From Cyanodermella asteris (lineage: Eukaryota > Ascomycota > Lecanoromycetes > Ostropales > Stictidaceae), in contig UYJD01000012.1 in the NCBI GenBank assembly GCA_900618795.1, forward strand, positions 150,855 through 214,854: a stretch of 64,000 nucleotides of DNA, read 5' to 3'. Positions 32,185 through 44,100 of this stretch are shown here, piece by piece. The notes beneath the pieces were generated by a model. The model was not told the DNA's origin, did not search any database, and was given only the letters and a program-made list of their open reading frames with translations. Both the position numbers and the translations under genes were made by a program. Numbering within the stretch: the first letter of the stretch is position 1; each line of letters opens with the position of its first letter.

Positions 32185-35037
32185 CTACTGCCACCACATT
32201 GTATGTTTGATCTTCTCGTTGACATCGACGAAGTACTGATCATTATCTCGGGCACGGAGGCGAGCCGTACTGCGCTCAGCAACAATATCGGCGTAATAGA
32301 TGGCCGTATGCGTGTGGACAGCACGAGTAGCACGCGCATACGTATGACATCCGTGCATGATAAGCCCATGAAACTCATCTGCTGTCAGGTTGTTATCGTC
32401 GTGAACAATGCGAAAATGACTAGGTCGTACAGTCCCCTGTAAAGCACCGTGGCCACAGACAAACGCAGAGCCATCGCCGCTTTCAATGACGGTGCCAGGC
32501 TCGATATTGCCATTACGTTCGTTAGAGTGACCAACGAGGAAGAATCGAGTGTGATGGTGCTTTTGAGCGATGATGGCGGTTAGCTTACCACCCCATGTTG
32601 CAACAAGATCACGCAGAAGCTTGACTTCGCCGTTCCTTAGCTCCTCAATCTGGCTGTCAGAGACACCATCCCGAAAGTAGAGGACGATTGGTGGCTTCCG
32701 GTCTCCATTCCTTTCAGCAAAGCGATTGACGAGTGTACTCGCCATACCCACAAAACACTGCATTGATGGACCCGCAGCGATGCTCTCTTGCGTGGTTTGT
32801 TGGGGGTTAGCGACAGCCGTATAGCGCACGCACTCTCGGTCAAAAGTTCCCGTGAGAGCAGCAATCGATGGGGGTGTAGGAATCTGGCGGAGTTGTGCTG
32901 CAGAAGGATGGGTGACATCGGCTCCCATGATCATCACACCACCAGGGGCAAAACGACCAGGTAGAGCGACAGAAGCGTTGGTTCCACCCAGCTTTGCGTT
33001 GACCTTCATGGCGACGTTAGCCATGTACTGCGCTGCACCCCTCTGGGACAGCACAGACTTTTCCACAAGCATAACTTGACTGGGGATACCGTACTCGACT
33101 TCGCAAACACTCTTGATGGCCTTGTAGAAATTGGCTGGAGTGCCTTGGTGCATGAAGACAAAGATCATCTCAGGTGATTTACATCTGAATTGCTCGCACG
33201 TCGTTTGCGCGACCTTATTGATCAGTGGTTTAACTTCGGCCGAAGCTTGGCCAACCACGACCGCAGGTGGCCCGTTCGGAGGTGTGATGCCATAGTTCTT
33301 CAATTCACGGTGGAAGCCTTGAAACCAATTGTTGATCGACTCTTGGTTAGCTCCACCGGGTCGTGATGGCTTCGGTAGATATAGGACTCCCCAGCTGTCT
33401 AGCTTCTTTGCATTGCGAAACTGAACACCTCTCAGATTCCAGCTTCCGTTCGAGACATTGACGGCACTTCTGGCATAGTTGATACGTGGAGGATCCAGCT
33501 TGCGTGCAGAAACCTTGAGCATGGTAGGCGCGACTGAAATGCCATGGGCAGGCAGGACGGACTGGTTGTGCCACTCCAATCTCTTGACACACTCTTGTAT
33601 TTGGGTGCTGCGTTGGTAGGCTGGAGCAGTTGCAAACTTGATGAAGTCGGCAGTTTCTTGACCCTCCAGCACCTCCTTGTAGCGCTCGCCAGGGGCGGTT
33701 AAGCAGAATTCGATGGGAAAAAGGCCAGCAGCCGAATCAACGAGAGGTAAGTCTGGATAGCGGACCTGGACCTGGTATCGGTCTTGAAAGTAATTCTGGA
33801 TTGTGATGGTAGTTTCCTGGCCTGTAGCTGGATCTGTCTTCACAAATGTCGTAGTAGCTGGCGTAGCAACACGACCGGAGGCGAAATGTAGACCCTTCGC
33901 TCGCATTTTCTTGGCGCGGCGGTCAGGGCCAGCATGAGTTACACAGAAGTACATTCCTGTCAATTGCTCACTGAGAGCGCGAAGGTTGACAGTCGGACTT
34001 AGCAGTTCCATCGGCGAGGTGCTGGGCGGGCTGCCATTGAAAGCGAGGAGCACCTCAATCAAAGGCTTGTTTGGAACATAGAAGGCCGTTGTTGAGGTGT
34101 CCACGTTAACCGAGAGGAGATTGAAATGGGTACTGATAGATTGATGGAGCCCACGAATTGCCTCCAGTACTCCCAGTGTACTCTGCAAGGGCATAACAAG
34201 CCCAGCCTCACGTATGAAATATGATAAGCCCTTTGGGCGAGCTACCCAGGTGGGCTGCGAAGAAGGGTGGTGGCGGAGAACAGAATTGAGCCAAAGCAGG
34301 CCGTTTTCAATGTCGATTTTCGGGCTATGGGTAAACTTCCTCACAAGATCAGCGATTCTCGTGGTTCCCAAGTTTTTGATCTGGATGTCTATTTCGTTCG
34401 GACGGTCGTTCGTATGGCCTGGTAGCTGAATGCGTTCTAGGCCCTCTGCGTCTTCCGGGACCAGCTCGTCAGGTGACCAGACCAAGGACACACCGTTGAA
34501 GACAGCGGCGCTTCCAAAGACATCGCTTGCACTTGCAGCCTTCCATGTCTTTTCAATGATGGCAGGCGACATTTCGGCACCTCGCGAGCCGCGCTGCGAA
34601 GATGCTGGCACTGTAAAGCGGAGCTCGTATCTGTAAATCTTGATAATCGGGAGCGACTGTATCATGAAATGATTCGTCAAGACTTCGAGTTGCATGCCTT
34701 GAGTAGCCTTTGGGCGAGCCAGAGTCGGTGGCGGCTGATCGCCTGTGGAGGGAATGGGAACAGAGTTGGGCAAGTCGCGCAGATTCGTTCGCGGCAGTGA
34801 GGGGTCATTGAATGATTGACCAGCGAAACCTCCACGGCTGCTTCCACCTCTACCTCCACGGCCACGGTCACCACCACCTCGACCACGGCTGCTGTCGTAC
34901 TGTCGGCCGCGATCTTGCTGACGGTCGTCGTGTCGACCACGTCGATCGTACGAGTTTCTGCCACGGCCAGGGGAACGCTCACGTGGGTCTCGGCGGCTGC
35001 TGTAATCATCGCGGCGACGGTCACCGTATCCTGACAT
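32185..35037 (-). CDS. ago1: Argonaute
   Basis: One uninterrupted frame of 950 residues from the ATG at 35037; the open frame extends 23 codons upstream but without another ATG. Layout: an Arg/Gly-rich tail (about 5-70, RGG-type repeats), N domain (~85-245), linker L1 (~250-300), PAZ (~305-440), linker 2, MID (~590-680) and PIWI (~625-925). The PIWI catalytic positions are Asp707 (GADVTHP), glutamate finger Glu751 (TQES), Asp790 (YFRDGVS), and Asp917 (YYADIVAER) in place of the more usual histidine. This is a DEDD tetrad, which is slicing-competent in the budding-yeast Argonaute family. It binds small RNAs and silences matching transcripts (quelling or related RNAi). The RG-rich tail is a likely target of arginine methylation. 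No partner gene is adjacent. Confidence 0.94.
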   Translation of the reverse strand: MSGYGDRRRDDYSSRRDPRERSPGRGRNSYDRRGRHDDRQQDRGRQYDSSRGRGGGDRGRGGRGGSSRGGFAGQSFNDPSLPRTNLRDLPNSVPIPSTGDQPPPTLARPKATQGMQLEVLTNHFMIQSLPIIKIYRYELRFTVPASSQRGSRGAEMSPAIIEKTWKAASASDVFGSAAVFNGVSLVWSPDELVPEDAEGLERIQLPGHTNDRPNEIDIQIKNLGTTRIADLVRKFTHSPKIDIENGLLWLNSVLRHHPSSQPTWVARPKGLSYFIREAGLVMPLQSTLGVLEAIRGLHQSISTHFNLLSVNVDTSTTAFYVPNKPLIEVLLAFNGSPPSTSPMELLSPTVNLRALSEQLTGMYFCVTHAGPDRRAKKMRAKGLHFASGRVATPATTTFVKTDPATGQETTITIQNYFQDRYQVQVRYPDLPLVDSAAGLFPIEFCLTAPGERYKEVLEGQETADFIKFATAPAYQRSTQIQECVKRLEWHNQSVLPAHGISVAPTMLKVSARKLDPPRINYARSAVNVSNGSWNLRGVQFRNAKKLDSWGVLYLPKPSRPGGANQESINNWFQGFHRELKNYGITPPNGPPAVVVGQASAEVKPLINKVAQTTCEQFRCKSPEMIFVFMHQGTPANFYKAIKSVCEVEYGIPSQVMLVEKSVLSQRGAAQYMANVAMKVNAKLGGTNASVALPGRFAPGGVMIMGADVTHPSAAQLRQIPTPPSIAALTGTFDRECVRYTAVANPQQTTQESIAAGPSMQCFVGMASTLVNRFAERNGDRKPPIVLYFRDGVSDSQIEELRNGEVKLLRDLVATWGGKLTAIIAQKHHHTRFFLVGHSNERNGNIEPGTVIESGDGSAFVCGHGALQGTVRPSHFRIVHDDNNLTADEFHGLIMHGCHTYARATRAVHTHTAIYYADIVAERSTARLRARDNDQYFVDVNEKIKHTMWWQ

Positions 35038-38000
35038 CTTAGCAGACCCGGAGGAGTATTCAGTGCTACTATCAAGAATGTCAGCCAAGTCCGTTGAAGA
35101 AAACACAAATCACAATGAACAAGCGCTAGTAGAGAAGCGTGACGGACTTTTACAGCAGCTTCGCGCATGTGGTTCAAACAGGGAAACGGAGCTTGAGAGA
35201 GGTTCGAAGTAGCAATCAATCAAGAACAAAGTGATGATATGTCAAGCTGTGGGTGTAATGTCGGGCTCGATGTGCTGATGTCGGTGCAGCAAAAGATGTT
35301 GGATGAAGATGGCCAGTGCTCGGATTATGTAGCTGCGGCCGACGCGAAAGTACTAAACAGCTTGACGTGTTCAATGACAATCTGTGACAGCTTGTTCATG
35401 CAAAACGCATCAGATGTAAAGGGGACGAGACAGAGGCTGAACGATGCTGCCCCGTGTGATGTAAACATGCCGAAGGCCTTTCTGTGGACCTGAGGACAAA
35501 TTCGGTTAAGCGCGAAGCTTAAACCGAACAAGCATCACGAATGCGTCAACGTCGCGCACGTACCTTAAAATTGATCTTCAGTGAGAAGCACACCTTGACC
35601 TCGGAGCTTGACTGATGTGGATGGGGAACTGCCGCCGAGCTGAACGGGACTTGGGTGCTGGCGTCGAATGTGCTCAAGAGTCTGCCGGTGTACTCTGAAT
35701 CTTGCTGAGGCAAGGACAGATCATGCCAGGAATCGCACCAAGGGAGGGAAGGGACAAAGTGAAGACACGAGAGGAGAGACCAGGGCAGGGACACGCAATG
35801 GTAGAGTTGAGAGGATGAAGGAAGGAAGAAAGAAGATTTGGGGGCGAACTGAAGAGGGCTTATAAGTCCGCGCGAGCTGCAGCCCTACACCAGGGCTGAC
35901 AATCCACGGGAAGCTGCGTCCTGCAAGTCTCTGGCTCCTGCAGCTCCCTGCTGATGGCGCCTTCCTCGCCTAGTTGCAAATCCTCAATTGAGCCAAATTA
36001 CCTGCATAAGTGAGCCAGGCATCAAGATCCGAAGAGATCATGGTGACCAACGCGTGGGTCTGACATTGACGTGAGGGTAACGGCCCAAGCAGCCTAGCAT
36101 TAGCCCTCCAGGAAAGATCGAGTGAAAGATGGCGTTGAAGCGAAGCGAGCATCTCATATCGTGAGCAGAGTTGTCGTCACGGAGTGCTGATACCCGTCCC
36201 GTCTGCAGCTGTCCAGGCTTCTCTTCGGCTGGCAAGCTCCTATGCTGCACGAAGCCGATAGATGTGCACGTGTGCCCTGTAGAAGATTGACAATCCCATT
36301 CCGTTTGCACGCTGCCGGTCAAAATGCTGTCACGTACTAGTCCGTAACTCGTCGTGCAGCGGTGCGTGGATGCCGATGCGCCTGGGTTTGACACGCGAGG
36401 CGATTGCACAGCTCCTTGTCTTTGTGTGCCGTTTCACAACCCACACACACCCAAACGAACGCCAGATTGTCAGGAAACGCATGTCCAAACCTGACAGGTG
36501 GCTTCAAGACTTCTCCATGCTGTATTGTCAGGCTGACATTGCTGTAGGTCGTCATCGATTCCACCAGACCTCTCGCGGAGTGGCCACCGAATCGACCAAC
36601 GCCAATCCTACTCGTGGAACTCGCCTCCTTTCATCTTTAACAGTCACAACCCCCTAGAACCGAGGAGGTAGCGCGAGAAAGGCGTTGATGATTCCCCCGA
36701 GGCTCAACCTCAAGGCAGGTTCAGAACGTTGACATCCGAATTGCTCCCACGAGTTTCGCCCTTGATTTCGCGAGAAACCGATGAGCTTCGCAACGTCATC
36801 TGGCTCCTCGTTCCTGTACAGATCCACCAAGCCGAACGATGTTGGAAGGTATCACAACCCCACTAAGACCGAGAAGGCGACGCGGGTTTGGAGGAGCTTC
36901 ATCCAGATGGTCCTTGCTGGCGTTAATAAAGGGAATCGACTGCCGCGATTCAGATTCTTGTCGGACAAATTCAACCCCATGCCAGGTCCACATGTCACAA
37001 GGTCAATTTCGGCCGGCTGGTTCGACCTTTTGCTCACCTATCTCCGCAGCATCAGTCATCACAATGGTCGACATCTCCATGGATGCCGAAACCGGAAGTC
37101 GGCACATTCCCGCCAGCCGGGGGGTATCCTACCGCAATGTCAATTTTGTGGTAGATGCGATCTAGAAGATCAATGTCCGCATGGCCGTCAAATGAGGCCA
37201 GTGGCGCCTAATGTATTTGGTTCTCCTCGGAAGCCGGTTTGACGGCACTGAAGCAGGCGTCGCTTCGGTGACACTGGCGGACTTTGCAAGGCGCCTCTTC
37301 TACCATGGGCGAAAGGTATGGAATATGTCTGCATTCGGGCAACGACTTCCTTTGCAGCCGGCGCTTCACTTGATGGCTGCACATGCCCTTTGATGTGCCA
37401 ATTCCAATCAAATGTTGGATCTACCCCATGGTAGTTCGACAAGCCGGGATACACACCACGAGCCAGAAGGCGTTTCATGTGACGGCTGCCCATACCCTCT
37501 GACGTACCCATTCCAATCAAATGTTGGATCTTTCCAATGGTAGTTGGACATGGCAAGATCTACGCCACGAGCCAGAATTTTATAGGGGCGAAACTTCAAA
37601 GAATGGCAAGAGGGAAGGCGGGTCTGCCACGACTCGAGCCACCGGCTGCTTCACAGCAGCAGTTGGGCAGCATGGGGTCAACATGAAACCGTTGGGCAGG
37701 AGCCAGTCAAAGGCTTGGGTTGGGGTCCAGGAAGTCTGCGAAAGCATTCGTGACACAAACAGAATGACAAAGGACGGCCAAACTCATCTTAGGATGCCAA
37801 GGAACCTGAAAAAGTTGGCATCGACAGCAAACGTCGCATGTAGTGGACAGGAATTGGGGACGCCAAAAGAGGTCAATCCACGCGGCTTGGACACAACGCC
37901 TCGAGGTGCGACCCAAGACAGACCAACCTGTGACAAGAATGACACCGAGCCCGGCATCGCCGTCGGAAGACTGTTGAACTCATATTTATATATAGAGGAT

Positions 38001-41000
38001 CGACTTCAGAAGGCAGTTTGTGCGAGGTTTCTCAACACCAAACAGTACCAAGCACATACCAGACACTGTTGCGAGCAGAACCTCAACCAACAGCCAAATC
38101 AGTACATTGATGAGTACCTTGATCGATACGACCGTAGGAACAGACGTGAGTACATTCATCAGTGCCATTGGCAGCGCTTCAAAGAACAATCAAGCCATGG
38201 TTTTGGCCAATGCCTCCCTTGGCACGAAGACAGTTGCTCAGATGAACATGCTGAACAGTGTTGCTAGGAGAGTTTCGAACAGAAACCAAGCATTTTCTGG
38301 ACCAGGCCCTTGGGAAATGTGTTGACTTGGACGTAAAGGAATCATAAGACAATGCCTCCAACAAAAAATGAACCTGTACAGTCGAGCCGGAAACTCAATC
38401 GGTGTGCTGAAAAGTACCGATGCAGAACGTCTCAATCAACACCATGGACGAATGGATTTCTTCTTCCAACGAACATGGACGACGATGTCTATTTCGAAAG
38501 GCAGGGATTCTACCCACTCAACTCGAGAGCAAGGGAGCGTCGAATTGCTGCTTCTGTGCGGAACTAGCATGGAAAGGAAGTTCTTGGTGTCATGAGGATG
38601 GACTGCAATCCTTGTTAAGGAACCACATCCGACACTCCATACCTTCGTGTGCTCACGGCTGTTCTCGTTCATTCTCTCGTTCGATAGCTTTGTCTTGTGG
38701 ATGCTTGGATGCCCTTGGCCTGGCTCGAGTAAATCGATGGCTCCCTGGAAGCACCTTACCTTGAGATCTGATGCTTCAAGGCAGTGATAGCAAGCTCGAT
38801 AACCTCAAGACGTGTCGACGATCAACCTCTCGACCCGACGACTGCGGCAGACTCAGAGCCGATGATGGGGTGGCTTGGAAGAATCCTCATGCAAAGAACC
38901 AGGATGGTCACACTGAATTCGTGCGAAAAGCGAGATACAAATCGAAGCGACCGGCGCCGAAATGCGAGTCCTGGACTGGTCGAGCTCTACCTGGACGGTT
39001 CGAATTAGTTGGCCTGACTCCAAGTGAACAATAAACCAAATGACCTGGAAGGGTCTGACGAGGCCATCAGACCCATTGCGGTGATTATGGACGACTGTGC
39101 AGCAGACCGCATGATTGATTTGAAGCCTCGTGCGGTGGAGTTTTGGCTTGAGCACATTGAGCTCTTCGCCAAGCTCAGTGCTAGCAGTTTCTCGGCGGGT
39201 GCATGGCAGTGTTGAGCCGATGTTGTTGCGATAGCAGAGCTTCCGCCTCGCCAAAGGGTGATGTGTCTTGAGGTGGCGAGGTCCGATGATACAAGTCATC
39301 ACCTAACGAGGTTCTGCCTCAAGACGTGGAGCATCTCAACAACCCCAGTGGGGTTGATAGGCTGAGAGCGGCAAATTGCCCCGAAGATCTGTGCGTGAGG
39401 CTTCGTGGTGCTGAGCCTGCCGGGGTTCAAACTGGCGTTGAACTGGACAAATTCAAGGAAAGGAGGTGCGCTTTCTGGTGTGATAACCCTAGCGGCCGGT
39501 CAGCAAAGCATGTCGTCGAAGCAGCATCAATCCTCGATAGCTTACAGAATGAGATGTAGCTCCGAAGAAGCTCTCTCGCCAGGATCGCCGGGTGCTCGCC
39601 AGGCGGGCTACCTGCATGGCTGCCTCAGGGGTTTCTTTGCCGTTGTGCTTCTTCCCTGAAGCTCTGTTCAGTGGTGTTGTGAAACGTCGTTCAATGCGGT
39701 GGAACTAAAGAAACTGGGGTGGTGACACCACTGGCTGATGCAAACGGAATTGCACATGGTGGGGATGAGAACGATCAAAGGCCAGCTTGGAGGAGAGCAA
39801 GGAGCTTTGAATTTTGCTCCACCGGAGATAGGCAGAGAGTGTGAGTCTTGTGCGTGAAGGGGCTTTGTCAGAAACACTCCCTCACGCAACCAAGGGATGT
39901 CAGTCGCGCTTAACTCGACCGGCGCCTGCCGCGCTCGGGTCCTCTGGCAGCCTTCAACGTCTCTCCATGTCGTCCGCTGGGACTTACAGACCTACACAAT
40001 GACCGACGGCAGTTGGCCTCGACTCCCTGAAAGGGAGCACCTTCGAATTATCGCGGTAGAGTCAGCTTCGATTCGCAGCTCTGGTCTTGCGGCGACCTTT
40101 CAACTCCCCATCAGTACGTCTTTTCGCTGGTTCTCTACACAATCTTCGATTGCCAGCGCTCTGGATAGCTGCCAGGCATACTGCTTCTGATCCTCCGGCA
40201 TGGGGCTTCATGGGCAGGCAGGAGTTGGAAAGACCTACGACCTTGAGAATCGAGAGCTCACAACGCGCTCAGATCGCCCTTTGCAGCAAAATAACTCGTT
40301 CAAGTGCGATTGTTATCGTCAAGGCCGCAGACATGGCAGCAGTGACTGTATCATTGACTGTTACAACGGGCTGATAGGCATTGGCGCTCGCGTAGAGACT
40401 GAAAAGATGCAGCATACCCGGGACTCGAACAGAGTAAGATGAGCAGCTGCCGGCCGGGGTTTCACAATCAACAAGGATGCGGAACGAGCATGATGGTAGA
40501 CTGACAACGATGCCGGCGTCTCATGTCTTGCCAGCTACACAGCCTGCAACGGTCAGCACGAAGCCGCAACGTCTTGGGAACCGAATGGCCAGAAGAGGTT
40601 GGTTGGTTCGATGGCCTGAGATCGGACTCGATCTGGAGCAGGTCATAGCGCCTCTACCGCGAAGAGCGAGACTTGTCGCCGGGACCAATCATAAACCACT
40701 ACTCGCGGCAATGCGCACTATTGCCCAGACCGGTATGGCGTTGGAAGGCGCCTTTGATTGCTTCCATAACAGATTAGCGGCAGCCGGTTGATGCGCTCCC
40801 GGGGATCGTCATCGACTGCTGTGGTTGGCTCGACCGGCCAATTAAGTATGAAGATGATTTATGCGACCTTGTCAGCCCGGTGGCGCGGCCACGAAGCCGA
40901 CTTGCCTGGGCCCTGTCGAGGTCAGAGACTTCGTCGTTTGTTCATATCATCATGTACCATGCTACGGCCGCTGTCTGATCCATCGAAGGAGATCATTGTT

Positions 41001-41166
41001 TCGTCTTTTGTATCTCCAGACCTCTGCAGGTGTATACAGCAGCTCTATCGCGGTGCTGTGTTCTCTTCTCGAGCGACTTCGCGCGAACCCAGGCAGCCAT
41101 CATATTACCCAGAATCGTCGGTATGAGCGCGTGAACCTTCTGCTCAACCATCCATTCGTGACAGCC
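35038..41166. other. 6.1-kb gene-poor region
   Basis: I find no gene I can support. Many 60-150-codon open frames occur on both strands, the longest being 248 codons (37521-38267, plus). None shows a recognisable domain, a consistent splice structure or a convincing start. The left ~900 nt should hold the Argonaute promoter, and the right end the promoter of the ABC transporter. A 109-bp tandem duplication lies at 37360-37577. The composition is not strongly AT-rich, so it does not look like heavily RIP-mutated repeat DNA, and I see no transposase or reverse-transcriptase motif. Confidence 0.5.
37360..37577. repeat. 109-bp tandem duplication (two copies)
   Basis: Copy 1 is 37360-37468 and copy 2 is 37469-37577, directly abutting. 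Both begin GGCG(C/T)TTCA and end CCACGAGCCAGAA, and both share CATGGTAG/AATGGTAG and TTCCAATCAAATGTTGGATCT. By eye about 21 of 109 positions differ, close to 81% identity, mostly transitions. The unit length is not a multiple of three, so any coding frame shifts between copies. On the minus strand each copy can encode SNYHxxDPTFDWN. Confidence 0.9.
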
Positions 41167-44100
41167 ATGCTGCTCCTTCGCCAGATCGCAGTTCTTGTGT
41201 AAGATCACCTCTCGGCTCCGGAGGCAAATACACTGACGCAACGTCTCAGCTACAAGAATCTGTTGATCGCCTTGTGGCGTCGGCCATTTACCACCTTTCT
41301 CCGCGCCTTGGCTCTCCCCATAGTCTTTTCGTGGTTTTTATCTTGTAAGTCGAGCCCTCAGCCGAATTTCACGTGTGCGAACAACTCATCTCCGAGTCAG
41401 ATGCAAAGAATTTCTTCGTACCTGGCTCCGACTATGGCGTCTCCAATAGCCAACACCCTATCCGGAGCCTTCAGAATGCCCTCCAGAGTATGGACCCGAC
41501 TCGGACCAATCTTGCCATCATTCGCGACAACTCCCTAAGCGGAGGCCTTGTCGATCAAGTCATTTCAAATCTCTCCAGCGTTGCCCACAGCGTTGGAAAG
41601 ACCGTCTCCGTCGACACTGACGTTGATACTCTGGCGACTACCTGTCGGTCGAGTCTCATGGGGGGTTCAACTTGCCTGGGTGGCGTAGTATTTCACTCTT
41701 CACCCGACGCCACCGGAGGAACGAGAGGCATCTGGAACTACACGCTGTACTTTGACGGCAGTTTGGGTTCCAAAGTCTACGTCCAATCAGATACAAATGA
41801 TCAGCAACTCTTCAGCTTGCCGCTTCAGCACGCCGTGGATTGGACTATCGCCAGCCTGAACAGCAGTGCCAATGCTGCCAGCCTTCCCAGTGTGCAGGAA
41901 TATCCTTTTACTACCATGACCGAGAATGAGAGGGACGCATCAATTCGCCGCAACTACGCGACAGTGGTGCTCTCGTTCCTTGGAGTGGGCTTCTTCATCG
42001 GCATTTGTGGTGTGACCTACCAGCAAGTCGGACTCCAGGCCATCGAGCGTGAGATCAAGATGGCCCCCCTGATGGAAGTCATGATGCCCAACAAGCGACG
42101 ATGGGAACCGCAGGTCGCTCGCTTGGCGAGTTACTGGATTGCCTTTTCCATCCTGTACCTTCCCGGCTGGATCGTCATGGCCGTGATTCTTCAGATTGGT
42201 GTCTTTCAAAAGACTAACATGGGCATCGTGATTGTGTTCCACTTGCTGACTGGCTTTGCACTTGCTTCGAGTTCTTTGTTTGTTGGAGCTTTCTTCCGCA
42301 AAGCGCAGCTCTCAGGCATCACATCAATCCTCATCAACTTGATACTTGCCATTGTAGCACAGGTAACAATGGCAAATGTCGGAACGGCTGGGGTGATCGT
42401 GCTGAGTCTCATCTTTCCTTCGGCAAATTACACCTATTTCATCTCCTTCATGGCACGCTATGAAAGGCGCGACATGGCCGCCGATATTTCACGTCCAGCT
42501 CCAAATTCTCTAAAGCCCCGAAGCACATATGCCATTTCCGGCTACGTTTTCTGGATCTTGATGATTGTTCAAATTCTTCTGTATCCGATCCTTGCAGTCA
42601 TGGTCGAGAGACTATTGTGGGGAACGACAAGCAGTAAATCTCGGAAGATGATGGGTTCCAGTGAACACGCGATCGAGTTGAAGGGCTTCACCAAGATCTT
42701 CAGTACCCATCCTTTCCTGGCCAAGGTTCAACGCCTCTTAGGCAAAAAGCCGAGGGCTGAAGTCGTGGCGGTTGATGATTTGAATTTGAACGTTCGCAAG
42801 GGCCAAATTCTGGTCCTCCTCGGTGCCAACGGATCTGGTAAATCTACCACACTTGACGCCATCTCAGGCCTGTCGTCACCAACGACGGGTAACATAAACG
42901 TCGACCTGGACCACGGACTCGGCTTCTGTCCTCAACAAAACGTTCTTTGGAAGGACGTGACTGTCAAAGAGCACGTTGGCATATTCTCTTCGCTGAAGGC
43001 GCTTGGTGGGCCTGCGCCGAAAAGCGAGCAACTTCAGCTCATTCGTGACTGTGACCTCGGCCACAAAGTCAACGCCAAAGCAGGGTCGCTCTCCGGCGGT
43101 CAGCTTCGGAAGCTTCAGCTGGCAGCTATGTTTACTGGGGGCTCCGGTGTCTGTCTCGTAGATGAGATCTCGTCAGGTCTGGATCCCATCGCCAGACGTA
43201 AGATCCAAGACATCATTTTCGCTGAGCGAGCTCGATCACAACGATCCATCATTTTCACTACTCATTTCCTCGACGAGGCCGAGAACGTCGCCGATGCCAT
43301 TTGTATCTTGTCCAAGGGCCGACTCCGGCTAGAAGGAACTGTGCCGGAAATCAAGACCCAAAGCAAGGGCAGTTATCGCATTCATCTTCAGATCACTCCC
43401 GATAGCCCAGCATTGCCCGAGTTTGAAGAGGTGGCTGGTATTAAGAGGCACGACACAGAAGACGAGATCATTCTTGAGGTAGCTGACCCGTCTCAAGCAG
43501 CGGAAATTCTTGCTCGGTTGGAAAAGGATGGTGCTTGGACCGACTACAGTATTCAGGGTCCTTCTCTGCAAGATGCATTCATGGCCGTTGCGGAGGAGAT
43601 GGCACTAGAGTCAATTGAGGACACACCTGTCTCATCTAAACCATCCTCTTTATCAGATAAGGAGCCAATCGATGACGAAGCAAGCCGAGGTGGTTTGGAG
43701 AAGCGCCTACAGTCCGGCCACCCCATCACCCCTTTCCGACAGGCAATCATCCTCTTCCAGAAACGCTGGACAGTATTTCGACGTAATCCGCTTCCGAACA
43801 TTGTTGCCATGCTTTTGCCTTTTATTGCGGCCGGGCTTGTCACGCTCTTCTTGCGTGGCTTCCATCGCGCAGGCTGCAGTCCATCTGAGCAGGTCAATGC
43901 TCCATCCTCGACGGACTTTGGAACTCTCGCTCAGGACTACAACCTCACGTTGGTCACAGGTCCTCGAAGTCACTTCAGCATTGCCGATATTGGTCTGCTT
44001 AAGACTTCGCTCGGACTTGACAGGAACGCTTCGTCCTTGGCACCTTCTGGGTCGCTGACGGGCTCATCCAGCAGCAACAGCAGCTACAATACCACCACTT

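Noticed and set aside
37521-38267. 248-codon plus-strand open frame in the gene-poor region
   Set aside because: Starts inside the second tandem repeat copy; low-complexity polar translation without domain, and competing open frames exist in the same span.
40400-40440. tRNA-like GTTCGAGTCCCGG on the minus strand
   Set aside because: The flanking bases do not form the T-stem or an acceptor stem, and no anticodon arm is found at the right distance.
35038-41166. Transposon or retroelement remnant as the explanation for the gene desert
   Set aside because: No transposase, reverse transcriptase or integrase motif, no long terminal or inverted repeats, and no strong AT bias were seen.
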